Assembly: GCF_000247695.1 (NCBI RefSeq)
Contig: NW_004624734.1
Coordinates: 12,870,740-12,934,739 of the forward strand
Length of the DNA stretch: 64,000 nt
Direction: 5' to 3'
Origin: Heterocephalus glaber
Taxonomy: Eukaryota; Chordata; Mammalia; Rodentia; Bathyergidae
A program made the translations under genes and the position numbers. Of this stretch, positions 36,561 through 48,268 are shown piece after piece (within the stretch, counting starts at the first letter, position 1; every line of letters starts with the position of its first letter). The notes below the pieces were generated by a model that worked only from the letters and a program-made list of their open reading frames with translations, searched no databases and was not told where the DNA came from.

Positions 36561-37411
36561 ATAGAAAAAAAGGTGGAGGAGGCTCTATTGTGGTAGATGT
36601 TTCCATGGACAGGAAGTCAAGAAACTGGATCCACCAGTAACTCTCCATAGGTGTCTGTCAGGATGTTTTGGTTGCAAGTGCCAGAAAAGCCAACTCAGAT
36701 TTGTGAACAACAGAGGAAGTATGTTGGCTCCTGCACTGAGTCCTCACTAGAGCTGCCCTCTCCTCACTAATCCAGTACCTCTGGAGAGATGATGGGCCCA
36801 TTCCACCCAACCCACACAGCCAGGAAATCTGGAGTGCTGTTGGGAAGAGAGAGAAGAAGAGACACCGGAAAAGAAAGTACAAATGTGCAGTCTGACACAT
36901 GGCCCTAAGTCACTTCACTTCTCTGGCTTCAGTTGCTTCATCAAATTAGGGGCTTGTATGACACCATTAGCAAAGTTCTTCCTAAGGCTAACCTTGTAGA
37001 TTTCATTTTCTTCTTACATTAATTGGTTTTTGTAATGAATAAACCTTCTCTGGCCAGTGCTATAAAGCTAAGAATGTAATTAGGAAGTAAATAGCTCTGT
37101 TTAGATTAAAGGATAAGCCAGGGAAGCCAGCAGTTAGTAACTTTCTTCCTACCCATGAGGTGGAGGACTGGAAGATGGGGGGACAAGGCCCAGAAAATGG
37201 CGGATAACTCCTGCTTCCACTTAGTAAGCACATCTTCTGTGCAGGAAATGCACTGTGGTAGCTCGTTCAGTGGTGATCTGGGAAGTTCTGAGCAGAGCTC
37301 AACGATCAATATTCATGGCTTTGCTGCAATGTTGGTGTCACAAGAAAGCTGTGAGAGGCTTCATATGGAGTCAGAGAGAGCTGGTGTTGGTGGCAGAAGA
37401 CAGAGTTACTA

Positions 37412-37500
37412 GGGCCGGGGATTTGGCTCAGTGGTTTCGCCCCCTGCTGCGCAAGCGCAAGGACCACAATTCGATCCCCGGTACCAAAAAAAAAAAAAAA
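37412..37500 (+). repeat. ID SINE, young
   Basis: GGGCCGGGGATTTGGCTCAG, box B ATTCGATCCCCGG, GTACC and an A tail of about 16. Target duplication at 37395-37410 and 37501-37516 (AGAAGACAGAGTTACT, one mismatch). Confidence 0.95.
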
Positions 37501-38331
37501 AGAAGGCAGAGTTACTCTAAATGGCAGTGGAATCAGATCCCTGTGGAGAGTTGAAAGTGTCTCAAGAATGAAGCCACAGACCTCAGCTTCTACTTCATCT
37601 AGTTTTTATGGAGCTTTAGCTAATCTTGTGATGAGATTTCAGCCATGGCACCAAGAAAGCTCTCAAGGAAGCAAATGAGGGTAATTCGTGAGAGAATGAA
37701 CATTTTGCTTCTGGACTTGAAGATGGCCTGAGTGCAGGAGATGGCCTTGAAGTGAGAAAGCATATTTTCTCTCAATATCTAGTATGAATCTCAATCTCTG
37801 TGAGAAGGCTCTGGAACATCTTTGGGGTGCCAGGTGCTTTCATAACAGAGTTTTACCTTCATGCCCAAGATACATGGGGAGAAAGTTAATCTGATTGGTA
37901 GTGTGGTCAGGGTATTTTCATCATGGCTGGCTGCTCTGAATGTGCTTACAGAATTGGCAAAGGTTGATCTGTACCTTGATCTAGTTTTTTGTCATTTAGC
38001 TTTTCAAAAATAGTTCTGGTGTGGTGTTCTATAGGGTTTCTTAACTTTTCTGAGTACAAAGAACAAAAAAATTGTTCAAAAATTTTTTCTAGTCAGACAT
38101 GTGTGCTTTAGAAGCATTAATTTGAAGCGAAACCATCAAATCTTTGTCCCTATGGTCATGGGATATTGAAAAAAGGTTTATTTGGTGAACTAGCAGTGTG
38201 AGTGTGTGTTTAAGATTGGCAAAGACTGGACTGTTCTATGAGTTGCCAAATGGACACTATCACAGCTGCTTGTTTCTCCTGAAGGTTCAGGGCTCTTGAG
38301 TTATCGACTCATGAGCTTGTCTAAAGGTCTT

Positions 38332-38363
38332 TGTGTGTGTGTGTGTGTGTGGTGTGTGTGTGT
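38332..38363. repeat. (TG)n microsatellite
   Basis: GT units with one GG interruption, next to a degraded minus-strand ID. Confidence 0.95.
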
Positions 38364-38382
38364 ACATAGTCTGTCTGTCTAT

Positions 38383-38443
38383 CTGGTGGCACCCATGGCC
38401 TAGCTATAAGGCAAGCACTGTATGACTGAGCTATCCCTCAGTC
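38383..38443 (-). repeat. ID SINE, degraded
   Basis: GCACCCATGGCCTAGCTATA and ATGACTGAGCTATCCCTCAG; the box A side is recognisable. Confidence 0.6.
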
Positions 38444-38814
38444 CTCAAATCTTTGTGTTTTAAGATTCAAAGAAAAGCACAATGCTAGTGTACGGATTAC
38501 CATGGATACGTTGGTATTTTGTAGGCATGTTTATATTCATTTAGTAAGTGATGGGCATTTCTATGTCAGCCTCAGAGCTAACTGGGAGAGGAGAAAGGTT
38601 GTCTGTGTTTAGTAACCTGTTTAAAGAATGCTATGCAAAACCCAAACCAAACACACAAATCTGTGATGAAGACACCTCACAGATAGATTACCAGCAGCAA
38701 GTTACAGTCTGTAATCTTAAGAAATAGATCTTGGAGCACATCAACAGTTAGGAGAGAGTACACTAGGGAAGAAGGAAAAAGGTGTGCTCTGCAGGCCAAA
38801 GACAGGTGGGGTAC

Positions 38815-39226
38815 ATATTAGTCAGCTCTTCATGACAATAACAAAATACCGGAGGCAGCCTGCTCATGAAGAAAAGAGGTTTCTTTAGCTCACAATGTCA
38901 GAGACCAAAAGTCCAAATAGCATGGTGAAAGCCCTGGCAAGGGTACCCCCCTTTGTTGGAGTCACATCATGGCAGGTGGTGTGTGGATTACATCTGGGTA
39001 GAGCCAGGCTCAGGCTTTTATGATGACCCTCTCTCAATAATTCCCAAGGGTAGCTAGAGAATAACCTCAATCAATCCCTTCCCAAGGGCAATGCTTCAGT
39101 GACCTAAGGACCTTCCACTAAGTCCCAGCTCTTAAATGGTCTATCAGCTCCCACCTCACCACACTGGGGACCAAGGTCTCAACACGTGGACCATGGGGGA
39201 CAAACCATATCCAAGCCATCTCACCC
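38815..39226 (-). mobile_element. MaLR-type LTR, minus strand
   Basis: TATTAGTCAGCTCTTCATGA, AGAGGTTTCTTTAGCTCACA, CATCATGGCAGGTGGTG, CTTCCACTAAGTCCCAGCTC and the terminal CATATCCAAGCC. Reverse complement of an MLT1/MST-like LTR, full length. Confidence 0.8.
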
Positions 39227-39242
39227 CTCCCAGCAGCACTTG

Positions 39243-39402
39243 CTGATCACTGGCCAATGACATAACTTCTCTGCGCCTCAGTGTCCTCTTGGCCACAAGG
39301 AAGACAGCACCTTCATGTGAGGGTAGTGGAGGATGAAATAAATAATGTAGGTAGAGCTCTTGGCATGGTGCCTGGCATGTAGGATGCTGGAGAGCTTTTG
39401 TT
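39243..39402 (+). repeat. MIR
   Basis: AACTTCTCTGCGCCTCAGTG, GAGGATGAAATAAATAATG and GCATGGTGCCTGGCATGTAG in order, plus strand. Confidence 0.8.
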
Positions 39403-42021
39403 GTGTGTGTTTTATAATTCCTTGGATCACAGTACTTGGGTACTTGCTGTTCATTGTGTTGACTGCTGTTGTTCAGGTGCCTTGAATGTCCTCAGGCAAA
39501 ACTGACATCACCTTGGGTCCTCCCCAGGGAAATCAGGAGCAGCATGGTGTTAAGACAGTCTTGGACATGCCAGGTTTCTCACCAATAAAGGGAGAGGTGA
39601 ACTCTGCCTGTCAAACACAGTGCCAGGAAGGAGGAAGGATGTGTGGCTCAGTTTCAAAGCAATAGTTTGCCCATATCGTAACCTTCCATAGAGAGGTAAC
39701 AGGAATTCAGACTTCAAGGGGATACTGTTGAAGACTTTTGCATTTCTTTAGCTGAAATTAGGTTTTTACATCACTCATTTGATTAAAACAAAATACCACC
39801 ATGCATTTATGGGGACAGAGAAGTTTCGCTCAATTTCCCTGTGAACTAAAATCTGCTCTAAAAAAATAGTCTATCAAAACAAGGGTACCAAAAACAACTA
39901 CAAGAGAAGAGAGGCTTCTTACTAGACTTGGAAACATGGATTAAAAAAAAATAATGCTAAATAAGTGGAAGCCAACCAGATTGCTGTCGGTAGGTGGCAA
40001 AGTACTTAGCTATAAATATTTCAGGATTCCTCTTTCTCTACTTAAAAAAATTTTTGCTTTGCATTTCAGACAGCAGAAATGACTGGACAAGCTGTTAGTT
40101 CTTGTGCAAGAAACTGCAAAACAAAAAAAAATGTGCAAGATTTTCCTTAGATGGACACAGTTTGGCCCGGGTTCAGGCTGACGTCAAGGCTTGGCCCTGC
40201 AGTGCATTATTTCTCACACCTTCAACAAGCTCTGAAACCTTAACGCCATTCATTTCCCCCTGTCATCTTGAGGTGAGTGCAGGGCACAATTCAGATTCGA
40301 ACTTTTCTGTTTTCACTTTTGATTAGTTCAAACTTCCATCTGTTGGTATTCAGCTAGGAGTATTTTCTGCAGCTCCTTTTCAAAGTATTCAAAGCAGTTT
40401 AAAAATACATAGATCCCCAGTACCAAATAACAACAGCAACAACAAAATACATAAGGTTCAGCCATCTGACTAAGAGCCAATGTAAGTACTTATTTGGGGA
40501 CTATTTTTTAAAAAAATCTATGAAACAGATTCAAAACTCTTTTATGATGTCTTGAAAATACAATCGTTAAGGGAGAGGAAAAAAAAAGAAAAAGGTTTGA
40601 AACATGGGACTATTCAGTTACAGTCATAATACTTTTAGTAGCAACAGTAGTAGCAAATACCCCAGATTATAAAAACAGAAGAGCTAAAATTCTTTATTTA
40701 ATATTAAACAGGAAACTGAAAGTAATCTGTAGCAATGTGGTGAGTTTTCAACAAACCTGCTGCTCTGTTTATCTGTGCTGAAAAAAGCTTAAATGAGACA
40801 TTTCTTCTTTTATTCACTTAAGATTGAATGTTTAATGAAAATCTTAACCGAAACATGACCGTTAGTAGCAGGTTCTGTATTGTAAGGTTTTGATGCAGCC
40901 CATTACCACTAGAACCAAAAGAAATTTGGAAGCAAATTGAAAACCTCTCAAAGAGCAGAAAATGCTTTGCACTTTTGTTTTGCCTTTGTGTGTGGCTGTC
41001 ACTTACCCAACATGTGCATATGAATATTCTTTCTGAAGACCTGGGCTTCATTTTAAGGTCAGCCTTCAATTTCTAGAGAATATAATTTGCTGCTATTTTT
41101 AGGGCATCATGATTGCTTGTAATAACTAATGGAAAAAAACTCAACAGAGAAATAAATGTGTAACAGCTGTGTCTGCTTAAACTTGATTAAAGGCAGTAAA
41201 AAAAAAAGTAAACAGAAGAATAATGTGACAATAGACGAAGGGAAGACAAGTATCCTTCTCATTGTGAGAAGTTTTAACAGACATAACTTGCTGCACTTCG
41301 GAAGGCCAGCGTTGTCTGTGTTTAAAGTTTACTTTTCTGTTTGTCTTGAGTGGGATCAGTGTTGTAGTGAATAATTTATAGCCAGCATGAATGAGCTCAT
41401 TAGTCACCTTTTCAGACTTTAAATGAGTTTTGTGGTTGTCATTACTCGAGCCTTCTGTTCAGCTGAGGAGCAAAATGACAGTTTGGCAGTTGCCTGCCTT
41501 GTTGTGGGGGCTGCCTGTTCCCCTTCAGATCTGTGTTGGTTTTTGTATTTCATTGAAACCTTCCCTTTCTTCCCCTGTGCGGGTCCTGGAACTCTCACAT
41601 TTCAGATGCCTTTTGCACCCCAAGCTTAAATGAGAAGTTTCAGGGGGATTTAAAAAAAATCTTTTGGTTGTGTTTGCCAGAGAGAATGAAGTGGATGTAA
41701 TGAGCTTTTTTTCCCCCAGCAACTACTGTGTATTTTTTATTCCCTTTGTGCTTGGTTTGATACTCAAGTTATTCAAAAGCAAAAAGCAAGCTGGGGAGTT
41801 GTCACACAGCAGCTGAGCCAGGCTCTCACATGGTGATAAGCATTTGAGGCAGAGGATGTCACTGGAGTTTGGAAGGAGAGTGGTGTTTTGGAAGAGGTCT
41901 GCATTATTTCAGTTCTGAACATCAATCTGATGTGGATGAAGAAACTGCAGCAAAGCTGCTGGGCCAGATTTCCAGGACAGGAGGAAACCACAGTGTGCTT
42001 ACAATGGGGTCAACAAGAACA

Positions 42022-42163
42022 CATTTTTTGTTTTGTTTTAATTTTTAATTTTTGAGACAGGGTCTTACTGTGTAGTTCAAGCTGGCCTTGAACGTGTGGT
42101 GATCCTCCTGTCTTGGCTTCTCTAGTGCTGGGATTACAGGTGTGCACCACCACACTTGTCAAA
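42022..42163 (-). repeat. B1 SINE
   Basis: TTTTGAGACAGGGTCTTACT, CAAGCTGGCCTTGAACGTGT and GGGATTACAGGTGTGCACCA, minus strand. Confidence 0.95.
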
Positions 42164-42931
42164 AAGACCTTTCAAGGACCTGGACAAAGTGGAGGTCCAG
42201 GATCATTGGGAATGGCCATTACTTCCCATCTCTACATAATCCAGCACAAATCATTATGCAAAATTGACCCACTGTAGCTGCCCCTTGGAAACCTGCCTGG
42301 GAGGCTGGCATGTGCCAGTAGTGGGTGGGATTTCTTTGGAATGGATGCCCAGAGGTCCATCCCTCCTTTGGACTGCCCTGGGCAGCCTCTAGAGAGCTCT
42401 GACCTGCATTCCCTGGGACTGGACTTCATCATGTGGGATGCCCATCGTGGTCCTCGGATAACCTCTACTGGCACTTTGGGTACATAGGTGTTTGCCCTGG
42501 GTGTCTCCGCCAAGTCCCTGGACCCATGCTCTGCAGTCCTGCTGACATTCGCTGAGCAACAAGCACTGGTGTCTGCTGTCACTAACATGGGCAGCACCCA
42601 CTTCCGGGACCCATATTGTTAGACAGCTGGCATGGCACTGCATGAGGCACGCAGGAAAAATGCTCAGTCTTCCTCCCTGGAAGAAATGCCAACTTAAAAA
42701 GGATGCCTGGTTGTTTGGGGGCCAGATCTTTGAAACCAGTCAGAGTCACATGATTTTTAGGTCAGAGAAACGAGGTGCTGTTGGATGCACCCACAGACAG
42801 TTAGTAATCCATTTGGCTACTTCCTTTCCAGCTCCTACCCTTATAAGAATGAGCACTCACATGCAGTCATGCCTCATGATTTATGGACATGTTTGGCTTG
42901 CACCTGAACTGCAATATTAAAGGCACAGTGT

Positions 42932-43012
42932 GATCTGGGGAAGTAGCTCTGTCTAGCACGTGTGAGGACTTGAGTTCAATCCCCAGCACTGCAGAAAAGA
43001 AAAGAAAAAAAA
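42932..43012 (+). repeat. ID SINE, older subfamily, shortened
   Basis: CTGGGGAAGTAGCTCTGTCT with a deletion after box A, GAGTTCAATCCCCAGCAC, then an AAAAG-rich tail. Confidence 0.85.
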
Positions 43013-43744
43013 AGGCAGAAGAGATTCTATTTTGAGAAACAGTGGGGGTTTCAAAACAGAAAGCTTTAGTGAACTTCGCCATCCAACAGAGAAGAAACAT
43101 CAGGTTTGGTAGTTGTAATAAGTTGAGTAAGTTGCTAATCTTCAAAAAGGAACTTTGTACAGCGGGGAAGTAGGTTAGTAATATTTTAATCTGTAGACTG
43201 TTTCCTAGAGTGTTCATCCAGCTTGGAGCTTTTGCTTTCTTTTAAAAGGTCTATCATGGAAAGAACTGTTATCTTTCATATCCTTCTCAAAGACTAAAAT
43301 GAGAAGTCACTTCTAGGCATAGGTGAGACCTGGACAGACTCAGCCCCTGAAACCTAGAGACTGAGGTACTTGGCGAGCTCACAAAGAGAGGAAAACAATA
43401 AAAGCTCCTACAAATGCCACAGGAAGAAAGGGTTGTGAAGTTACCTGTCTTTGACTGATCTACAGGATTGGTAAATTCCTGCTTGAAAGAGTGATACAAA
43501 GGAGTCTACATTTTGGGGAAGAAATGATCAATATTTTTGACAGCTATGCAACAGGCCATGAGCAGAAGAGAAATAAAAGGCAGGGTCCCTGCCTCTGAAG
43601 GCACCTAGTCTATTTGACATTTGGTGTCCAGTTGATTTATTTTTCATGACAAAGATATACTACATTGTATTGATTATGACATGGAAGCTGAACTTCGGGG
43701 GTTTTTGCACATAGCACCTTTTCATTGTTTTAAAGTGCACCCTT

Positions 43745-43800
43745 TCTGTCTGTCTGTCTGTTTGTCTTTCTTCCTTCCCTCCCTCCCTCCCTTCCTTCGT
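43745..43800. repeat. (CTGT)n and (CCTT)n tract
   Basis: CTGT units followed by CCTT/CCCT units at the 3' side of a minus-strand B1-dID. Confidence 0.93.
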
Positions 43801-43802
43801 TT

Positions 43803-43996
43803 GTAGTACTAGTAACTGAACCCAATTACCTTCACATTGAGCTATACTTCCAACCCCTTAAAAAATTTTTTTTCTTTTTTTCTTTTGAGACAAGATCTTG
43901 CTAAGTTCCCTGGGGCTGGGCTTGAACTTGTAGTCCTTCTGTCTCAGCTTCCCGGAGTGCTGGGATTACAGGTTTGTGCCAACATTCCCAACTTAC
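43803..43996 (-). repeat. B1-dID SINE
   Basis: ID-like half (AACTGAACCCAATTACC, TGAGCTATACTTCCAACCCC) and B1 half (GAGACAAGATCTTGCTAAGT, GGGATTACAGGTTTGTGCCA). Confidence 0.88.
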
Positions 43997-44167
43997 ATTC
44001 TTCTTCCTTTATATCCTACTGACAGTTTTTCCTCACTTGAGCCTTGCTGCTCCTGTCCCTCATGCCCTTGACTCCCAGGAAGGCGTCCAACAAGAAGCCA
44101 GATTCTCAGGATAGATCTAAAGTATTTCTTGGTTTCTCCTGGAACATAGCTCCAAACTCTAGGTCCC

Positions 44168-44370
44168 CAGACTGACTCATCACTTACTTATTCGATATGT
44201 GACTATGCACCGGTGGCTAAGCCCCTCTGGGCCTCAGGTTCCTCATTTATAAATGAGATATTAATAGTACATCCCTCACCCCCTCACCTGATTAAGGTGA
44301 AATGAATATTTATTTGCAAAGTCATAGAATACCTACTGGCACTGGCTACGTGCTGCCTAAGTACTTGAAT
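44168..44370 (+). repeat. MIR
   Basis: CTGGGCCTCAGGTTCCTCAT, TTATAAATGAGATATTAATA and GGTGAAATGAATATTTA in order, plus strand. Confidence 0.7.
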
Positions 44371-44766
44371 ATAGTCAATTTTTGTTATTGGCAGATTCCA
44401 CATTTGTGAATTTGCTCTCTCACCAAAATTTAAAATAAAACTAAGGGCACATTCATGCTCATTCATAGACATGCAGAGCAGCAAAAAGTCTGGGTTGCCC
44501 ATTGTGCACATTCCCAGGCGAGGTGGAATGAGGTGATACTTTGCTTCCTTTCCGTTCTGTAAACAAGCATACTTTTAGTGGTATATGTCGTACCACATTT
44601 TTTGCATTTTTGTTGACTTTGCTATTTAAAATAGCACCCAAGTGGGGCTGAAGTGGTGTCTAGTGTTTAGAAGTAAAAGATGGTTTTGATGTGTTGGATA
44701 AGCTTCATGCAGGCATAAATCATAGAACTATAAGTAGTGAGTTCAGTGTTAATGAGTCAACAATGT

Positions 44767-44792
44767 CTCTATCTATCTATCTATCTATCTAT
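44767..44792. repeat. (ATCT)n microsatellite
   Basis: Six to seven ATCT units abutting a minus-strand B1 fragment. Confidence 0.95.
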
Positions 44793-44866
44793 GCTGAGTT
44801 TAAGCTTGTGATCCTCCTGCCTCAGCCTCCCAGAGTATTACAGGTATGCACCACCATGCCCAGCTC
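44793..44866 (-). repeat. B1 SINE fragment
   Basis: TGATCCTCCTGCCTCAGCCT and GTATGCACCACCATGCCCAG; only the B1 5' half is left. Confidence 0.85.
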
Positions 44867-45295
44867 TGTAGAATTTCTTGTAATGGAAACACAGATAAAG
44901 TAACATTATGTATTGATCAGTGGATAAAACTATAATGACCAGAGACTTGCAGGAACCTAATCCTATATTTCTCCTAGGAGCACATATAGAGTCTATGAGA
45001 ATGGGAAAATGATTCAGACATGGAAAACTTTTTTCATGACCATTGAAAAATGCAAATACAGGGAACAAAGGAACAGGGTCGCCGTGGCCCATACAATGTA
45101 ATAATATGCCCGAGCAAGTTATTTTCATCATTTCCAAGTTTTCATGATTGTAAACAATGTCCCCCCAAAACACCCTCCTGAATGCACTGTCACACCCTTC
45201 AGTTCATTTATTACACGTGTCCCATGTTGTCTTCTGTTCTTGTCAGGCACTGGCAGAAATGTGAGGTGAATGATGCTAAATAAAATAGATGAGTC

Positions 45296-45480
45296 CTGCT
45301 TTCCTGGTACTGTGGCACTGAGCTATATCCCCAGCCCCTTTGATTTTTTTTTTTTTTTTTAATTTTGAGATAGATTCTCTGTAAGTCCTTAAATTGCCCA
45401 GGTAGGGCTTCAACTTACAATCCTTCTGCCTCAGGCTCCAGAGAGCTGGGATTCTAGTCACATGTCAACACACCCAGCTA
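45296..45480 (-). repeat. B1-dID SINE
   Basis: Truncated ID-like half (CACTGAGCTATATCCCCAGC), T run, then a B1 half (TTTTGAGATAGATTCTCTGT, AATCCTTCTGCCTCAGGCTC). Confidence 0.87.
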
Positions 45481-45724
45481 ACCCAATTTTATATGTTGGA
45501 AATATTTACATATTTTTTGTTTGTCTTTTACTTTAATTTCAGACCCCATAGTACACACAAATTCTAAACTCTTATGCAAATATGTCAGTATTTTCCTTTT
45601 TCTTTTTTGTATTTTCCTTTTGATTTATTTACTTAACCCAAATAATGCACTAAGGAAAAAACAAAAAACAAAAAACAGTGCACTAAGGAGCAGAGCACCA
45701 TTACGTGTTTCTTAGAAAATGTAA

Positions 45725-46073
45725 TTGATTCCGTCTTCATCAGAACTCTCTGAAGTGCTGCCGTGCTTTGGAAGTGGTAGAGGAGTGGTAGAAGATTAAG
45801 AGGCCGGGCTTAGTGGGAGGTTTTAGGTCATTGAGGGTGAGCCTGAAAGGGATTGTGGGGCCTGTCCCCTTCCATTTTCTCTTTTGCTTTTTGGTCACAA
45901 GGTGTTTGATTCTGTTCTGCCATAAGCTCCTATCGTGACGCCACAGGCCCTGAGCATCAGAGCTGAATGATCATGAACCAGGACCTCCACAACTGTGGGT
46001 CAAAAATAAATCTTTTCTCTTCCTAAGTTAATTATCTTGGGCATTTCATTACAGTGACAAAAGTTGACCAACA
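45725..46073 (+). mobile_element. MaLR-type solo LTR
   Basis: GGCTTAGTGGGAGGTTTTAG, GATTGTGGGGCCTGTCCCCT, AAAATAAATCTTTTCTCTTC and the terminal CATTTCATTACAGTGACAAA. MLT1/MST-like, no internal sequence. Confidence 0.82.
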
Positions 46074-46127
46074 AAGGTGGATATTGCTATAGTCCTCTCC
46101 CTCCTCTTGTTTTGTTTTGTTTTTTAG

Positions 46128-46308
46128 AGAGGGCCCGGGTGTAGTTGTGCATGCCTGTAATTCTAGCACTTGAGAGGCTGAGACAGGAGGATCACCAGTA
46201 GTTCCATGCCAGCCTGGGCTACACAGTGAGTTCAAATCAGTCTGAACTACATAGCAAGACCCTTTCCCAAAAAACAAACAAACAAACAAAAAACAATAAC
46301 AACAAAAA
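46128..46308 (+). repeat. B1 SINE
   Basis: GCATGCCTGTAATTCTAGCA, GCCAGCCTGGGCTACACAGT and a CAAA-rich tail. Confidence 0.93.
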
Positions 46309-46344
46309 GGGAGAGAAAAGAGAGGGTGGTTTCAAAGTAGACTA

Positions 46345-46428
46345 TGCTTGCCTCCAAGTTGTAGTGATCATCCCGCCTCTGCCTCCCTAGTGCTGGGATT
46401 GTAGGCGTGCATCACCATACCTGGCCTC
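46345..46428 (-). repeat. B1 SINE fragment
   Basis: GATCATCCCGCCTCTGCCTC and GGGATTGTAGGCGTGCATCA, minus strand, truncated. Confidence 0.85.
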
Positions 46429-46439
46429 CCTCCTTCTTT

Positions 46440-46556
46440 TTTAAAATTAGGAAGCTAGGTAGAGAAAATGAAGTACCTTGACAAAGGTTACCCAAGTAGT
46501 AAGTAGTAAGTCTGAGTATGACCCTAGTGTGTATCTAACTAGTAGGCCATACCACC
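46440..46556 (-). repeat. MIR
   Basis: AAGTACCTTGACAAAGGTTA followed by CCCAAGTAGTAAGTAG and GAGTATGACCC, minus strand. Confidence 0.6.
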
Positions 46557-46639
46557 TCTGTTCTCAGTATTAGGATTGGTTGTGTGATAAATGCTCACCA
46601 AATCTCCTATCTCCTCCTATCTTTGATGCCTGTGCCACA

Positions 46640-46737
46640 TCTTTGATATTTCCTGGGTCCTTCTAAGTCCCCTCTTCTTAGTTCTGGGCATAGAGTCGCT
46701 AGATGCTTAATGAATACTTGTTGAGTGAATAAATTGA
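46640..46737 (+). repeat. L2/MIR-age 3' fragment
   Basis: TTCTGGGCATAGAGTCGCTA, then GATGCTTAATGAATACTTGT and TGAGTGAAT, resembling the terminal part of L2 or MIR. Confidence 0.55.
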
Positions 46738-46979
46738 CTAAATCTAGATTCTAGATCATCAGCTCGCACTTGTGTTTGTGGCCAAAGAGGAGCTGACAGG
46801 TTCTACATTTCCACTTTGTCTCTAGCAGCAGCCTTGACAAGCTCAGGTTTGGCTGGGGCACCTAAACAAATGAATTTCACTCCACCAGTCCTGCTGTACT
46901 TGCTCTGACCCTACACTTCTCCTTCCCTCCTCCTCCTCCTCCAGTGAACCTCCTGCCTCAGTTTCCTGTTGGAGCAATT

Positions 46980-47122
46980 CTTTTTTTTTTTTGAGATAGA
47001 CTCTCGCTATTCAGTTCAAATTGGCCTTGAACTCACCATGTAGCCTAGGCTGGCCTCCAACTCTAGGTGATTCTCCGGTCTCAGCCTCCTGTGTGCTGGG
47101 ATTACAGGCGTGCCCCACTTAC
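46980..47122 (-). repeat. B1 SINE
   Basis: TTTTGAGATAGACTCTCGCT, ATGTAGCCTAGGCTGGCCTC and GGGATTACAGGCGTGCCCCA, minus strand. Confidence 0.94.
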
Positions 47123-47419
47123 AAAGCCCGCCAAGCTCTGGACCAATTCTAAGAAGGCTTTCCTCAGGTTCTGCCCTTCAGAATCAGTCATGTAAACACT
47201 AACAATATGCAAAAAGAAAACCGCGGAGAGGATGCCCAGAAAGCCCAAATGTTGACCACTTCCAGCTCACCAAGAAGTTCTAGATCTTGCAACTGAGAGT
47301 CTCTTTCTTTCTTCCACAGAAGGGAAGTGAAAAGCTTTTTTAACTATTAAGAACAGTGTTCAGACTCTTAGGTTAACTCAGAGACTCTGAGTCAACCCAC
47401 GATTAAGAAGTGATCTTTG

Positions 47420-47506
47420 GGCTGGGGATTTAGCTCAGTGGTTCCGCTGCCTGTGTTGTAAGCGCAAGGTCCCAAGTTCGATCCCCGGTACCAAAAAAAA
47501 AAAAAA
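47420..47506 (+). repeat. ID SINE, young
   Basis: GGCTGGGGATTTAGCTCAGT, CCAAGTTCGATCCCCGGTAC and an A tail. Perfect target duplication AAGTGATCTTTG at 47408-47419 and 47507-47518. Confidence 0.96.
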
Positions 47507-47632
47507 AAGTGATCTTTGACTATAAACTTCCCTCTTCCCATATCCAGTTATTTGACAAGTCCTCTTGGTTCTTCTCTTGAAGATTCATGCATTCAGTTTT
47601 TCTAGTTTTGCTGATTCTTCTGGAATTCAGCG

Positions 47633-47910
47633 GATCTCAGAGTGTGGTTCCTATTCAGCAGGAGAAGCATCACTTGAGAGATTTTTTTTTTTTTTTTTGG
47701 TACTGGGGATCGAACTCGGGTCCTTGTGCTTGTGAGGCAGGTGGCGAAACCACTGAGCTAAATCCCCGACCCCACTTGAGTGATTTTTAGAGAAGAAAAT
47801 TTTCAGGCCCCAGCCTAGACCTCCTGAACTCAAGGTTCGGGGGGGGGGGCGGGGCATGTTGACTGCGTTCAAGCAAGGCTTCTAAGTAATTCTGATGCAC
47901 AGAATCCTCA
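47633..47910 (+). mobile_element. MER5A-like hAT relic, split by an ID
   Basis: GGATCTCAGAGTGTGGTTCC, AGGCCCCAGCCTAGACCTCC, a G run, then CTTCTAAGTAATTCTGATGC match a non-autonomous hAT-Charlie element. The ID at 47687-47772 is inside it. Confidence 0.75.
47687..47772 (-). repeat. ID SINE, young, inside the hAT relic
   Basis: GGTACTGGGGATCGAACTCG to GAGCTAAATCCCCGACCC. Target duplication CACTTGAGAGATTTTT (47671-47686) and CACTTGAGTGATTTTT (47773-47788), one mismatch. Confidence 0.96.
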
Positions 47911-48095
47911 GGAGTGAGACACTCGGCTCTTACAGGCCCCTTGCCATTAGAACATTGTAAGTGTATTAGGTGTTCTCTGCGGAAAATTTAGAAAATATAA
48001 AGAAGTATGGAAGAAGCAGAAAAAAAGCAAAGCAAAACAAACCTCTATGACTCTAACACTCAGAGGAAACCACTTATTTAGCATTTTCTTTACAG

Positions 48096-48181
48096 TTTTT
48101 TTTTGGCCCCTCGGTGCTGGGGATCGAACCCAGGGACTCATACTAGGCAAGCGCTTTACCACTGAACTACACCCCCAGCCC
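48096..48181 (-). repeat. ID SINE, older subfamily
   Basis: GTGCTGGGGATCGAACCCAG to CCACTGAACTACACCCCCAG, minus strand, well preserved. Confidence 0.93.
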
Positions 48182-48227
48182 TCTCCCAGGTTTTAAAAAT
48201 ACATTTTGAATAAAGTCTTCATTCTCT

Positions 48228-48268
48228 TTGTTTTTGTTGTTGGGGATGAAACCCAGGGCCTTCATTCC
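48228..48268 (-). repeat. ID SINE fragment
   Basis: TTGGGGATGAAACCCAGGGC; only the 3' half of an ID, minus strand. Confidence 0.7.

Larger units (their letters stand above)
30813..37394. other. Non-coding block
   Basis: Unique sequence at 30850-31344, 31555-32547, 32845-33550, 33645-34437, 35180-36404 (AT-rich) and 36561-37394; nothing recognised. Repeats are listed separately. No frame shows a protein family I know. Confidence 0.55.
37517..43744. other. Non-coding block with a long repeat-poor stretch
   Basis: The stretch 39403-42021 is about 2.6 kb of AT-rich sequence with no clear SINE, apart from a possible ID 3' remnant near 40398-40450. No gene is recognised in it. Unique sequence also at 37517-38330, 38450-38814, 42164-42930 and 43012-43744. 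Confidence 0.55.

Noticed and set aside
6450..46073. A retained endogenous retrovirus behind the seven LTRs
   Set aside because: The LTRs are isolated, in different orientations and spaced far apart, with no gag/pol-like frame between them. They are solo MaLR LTRs.
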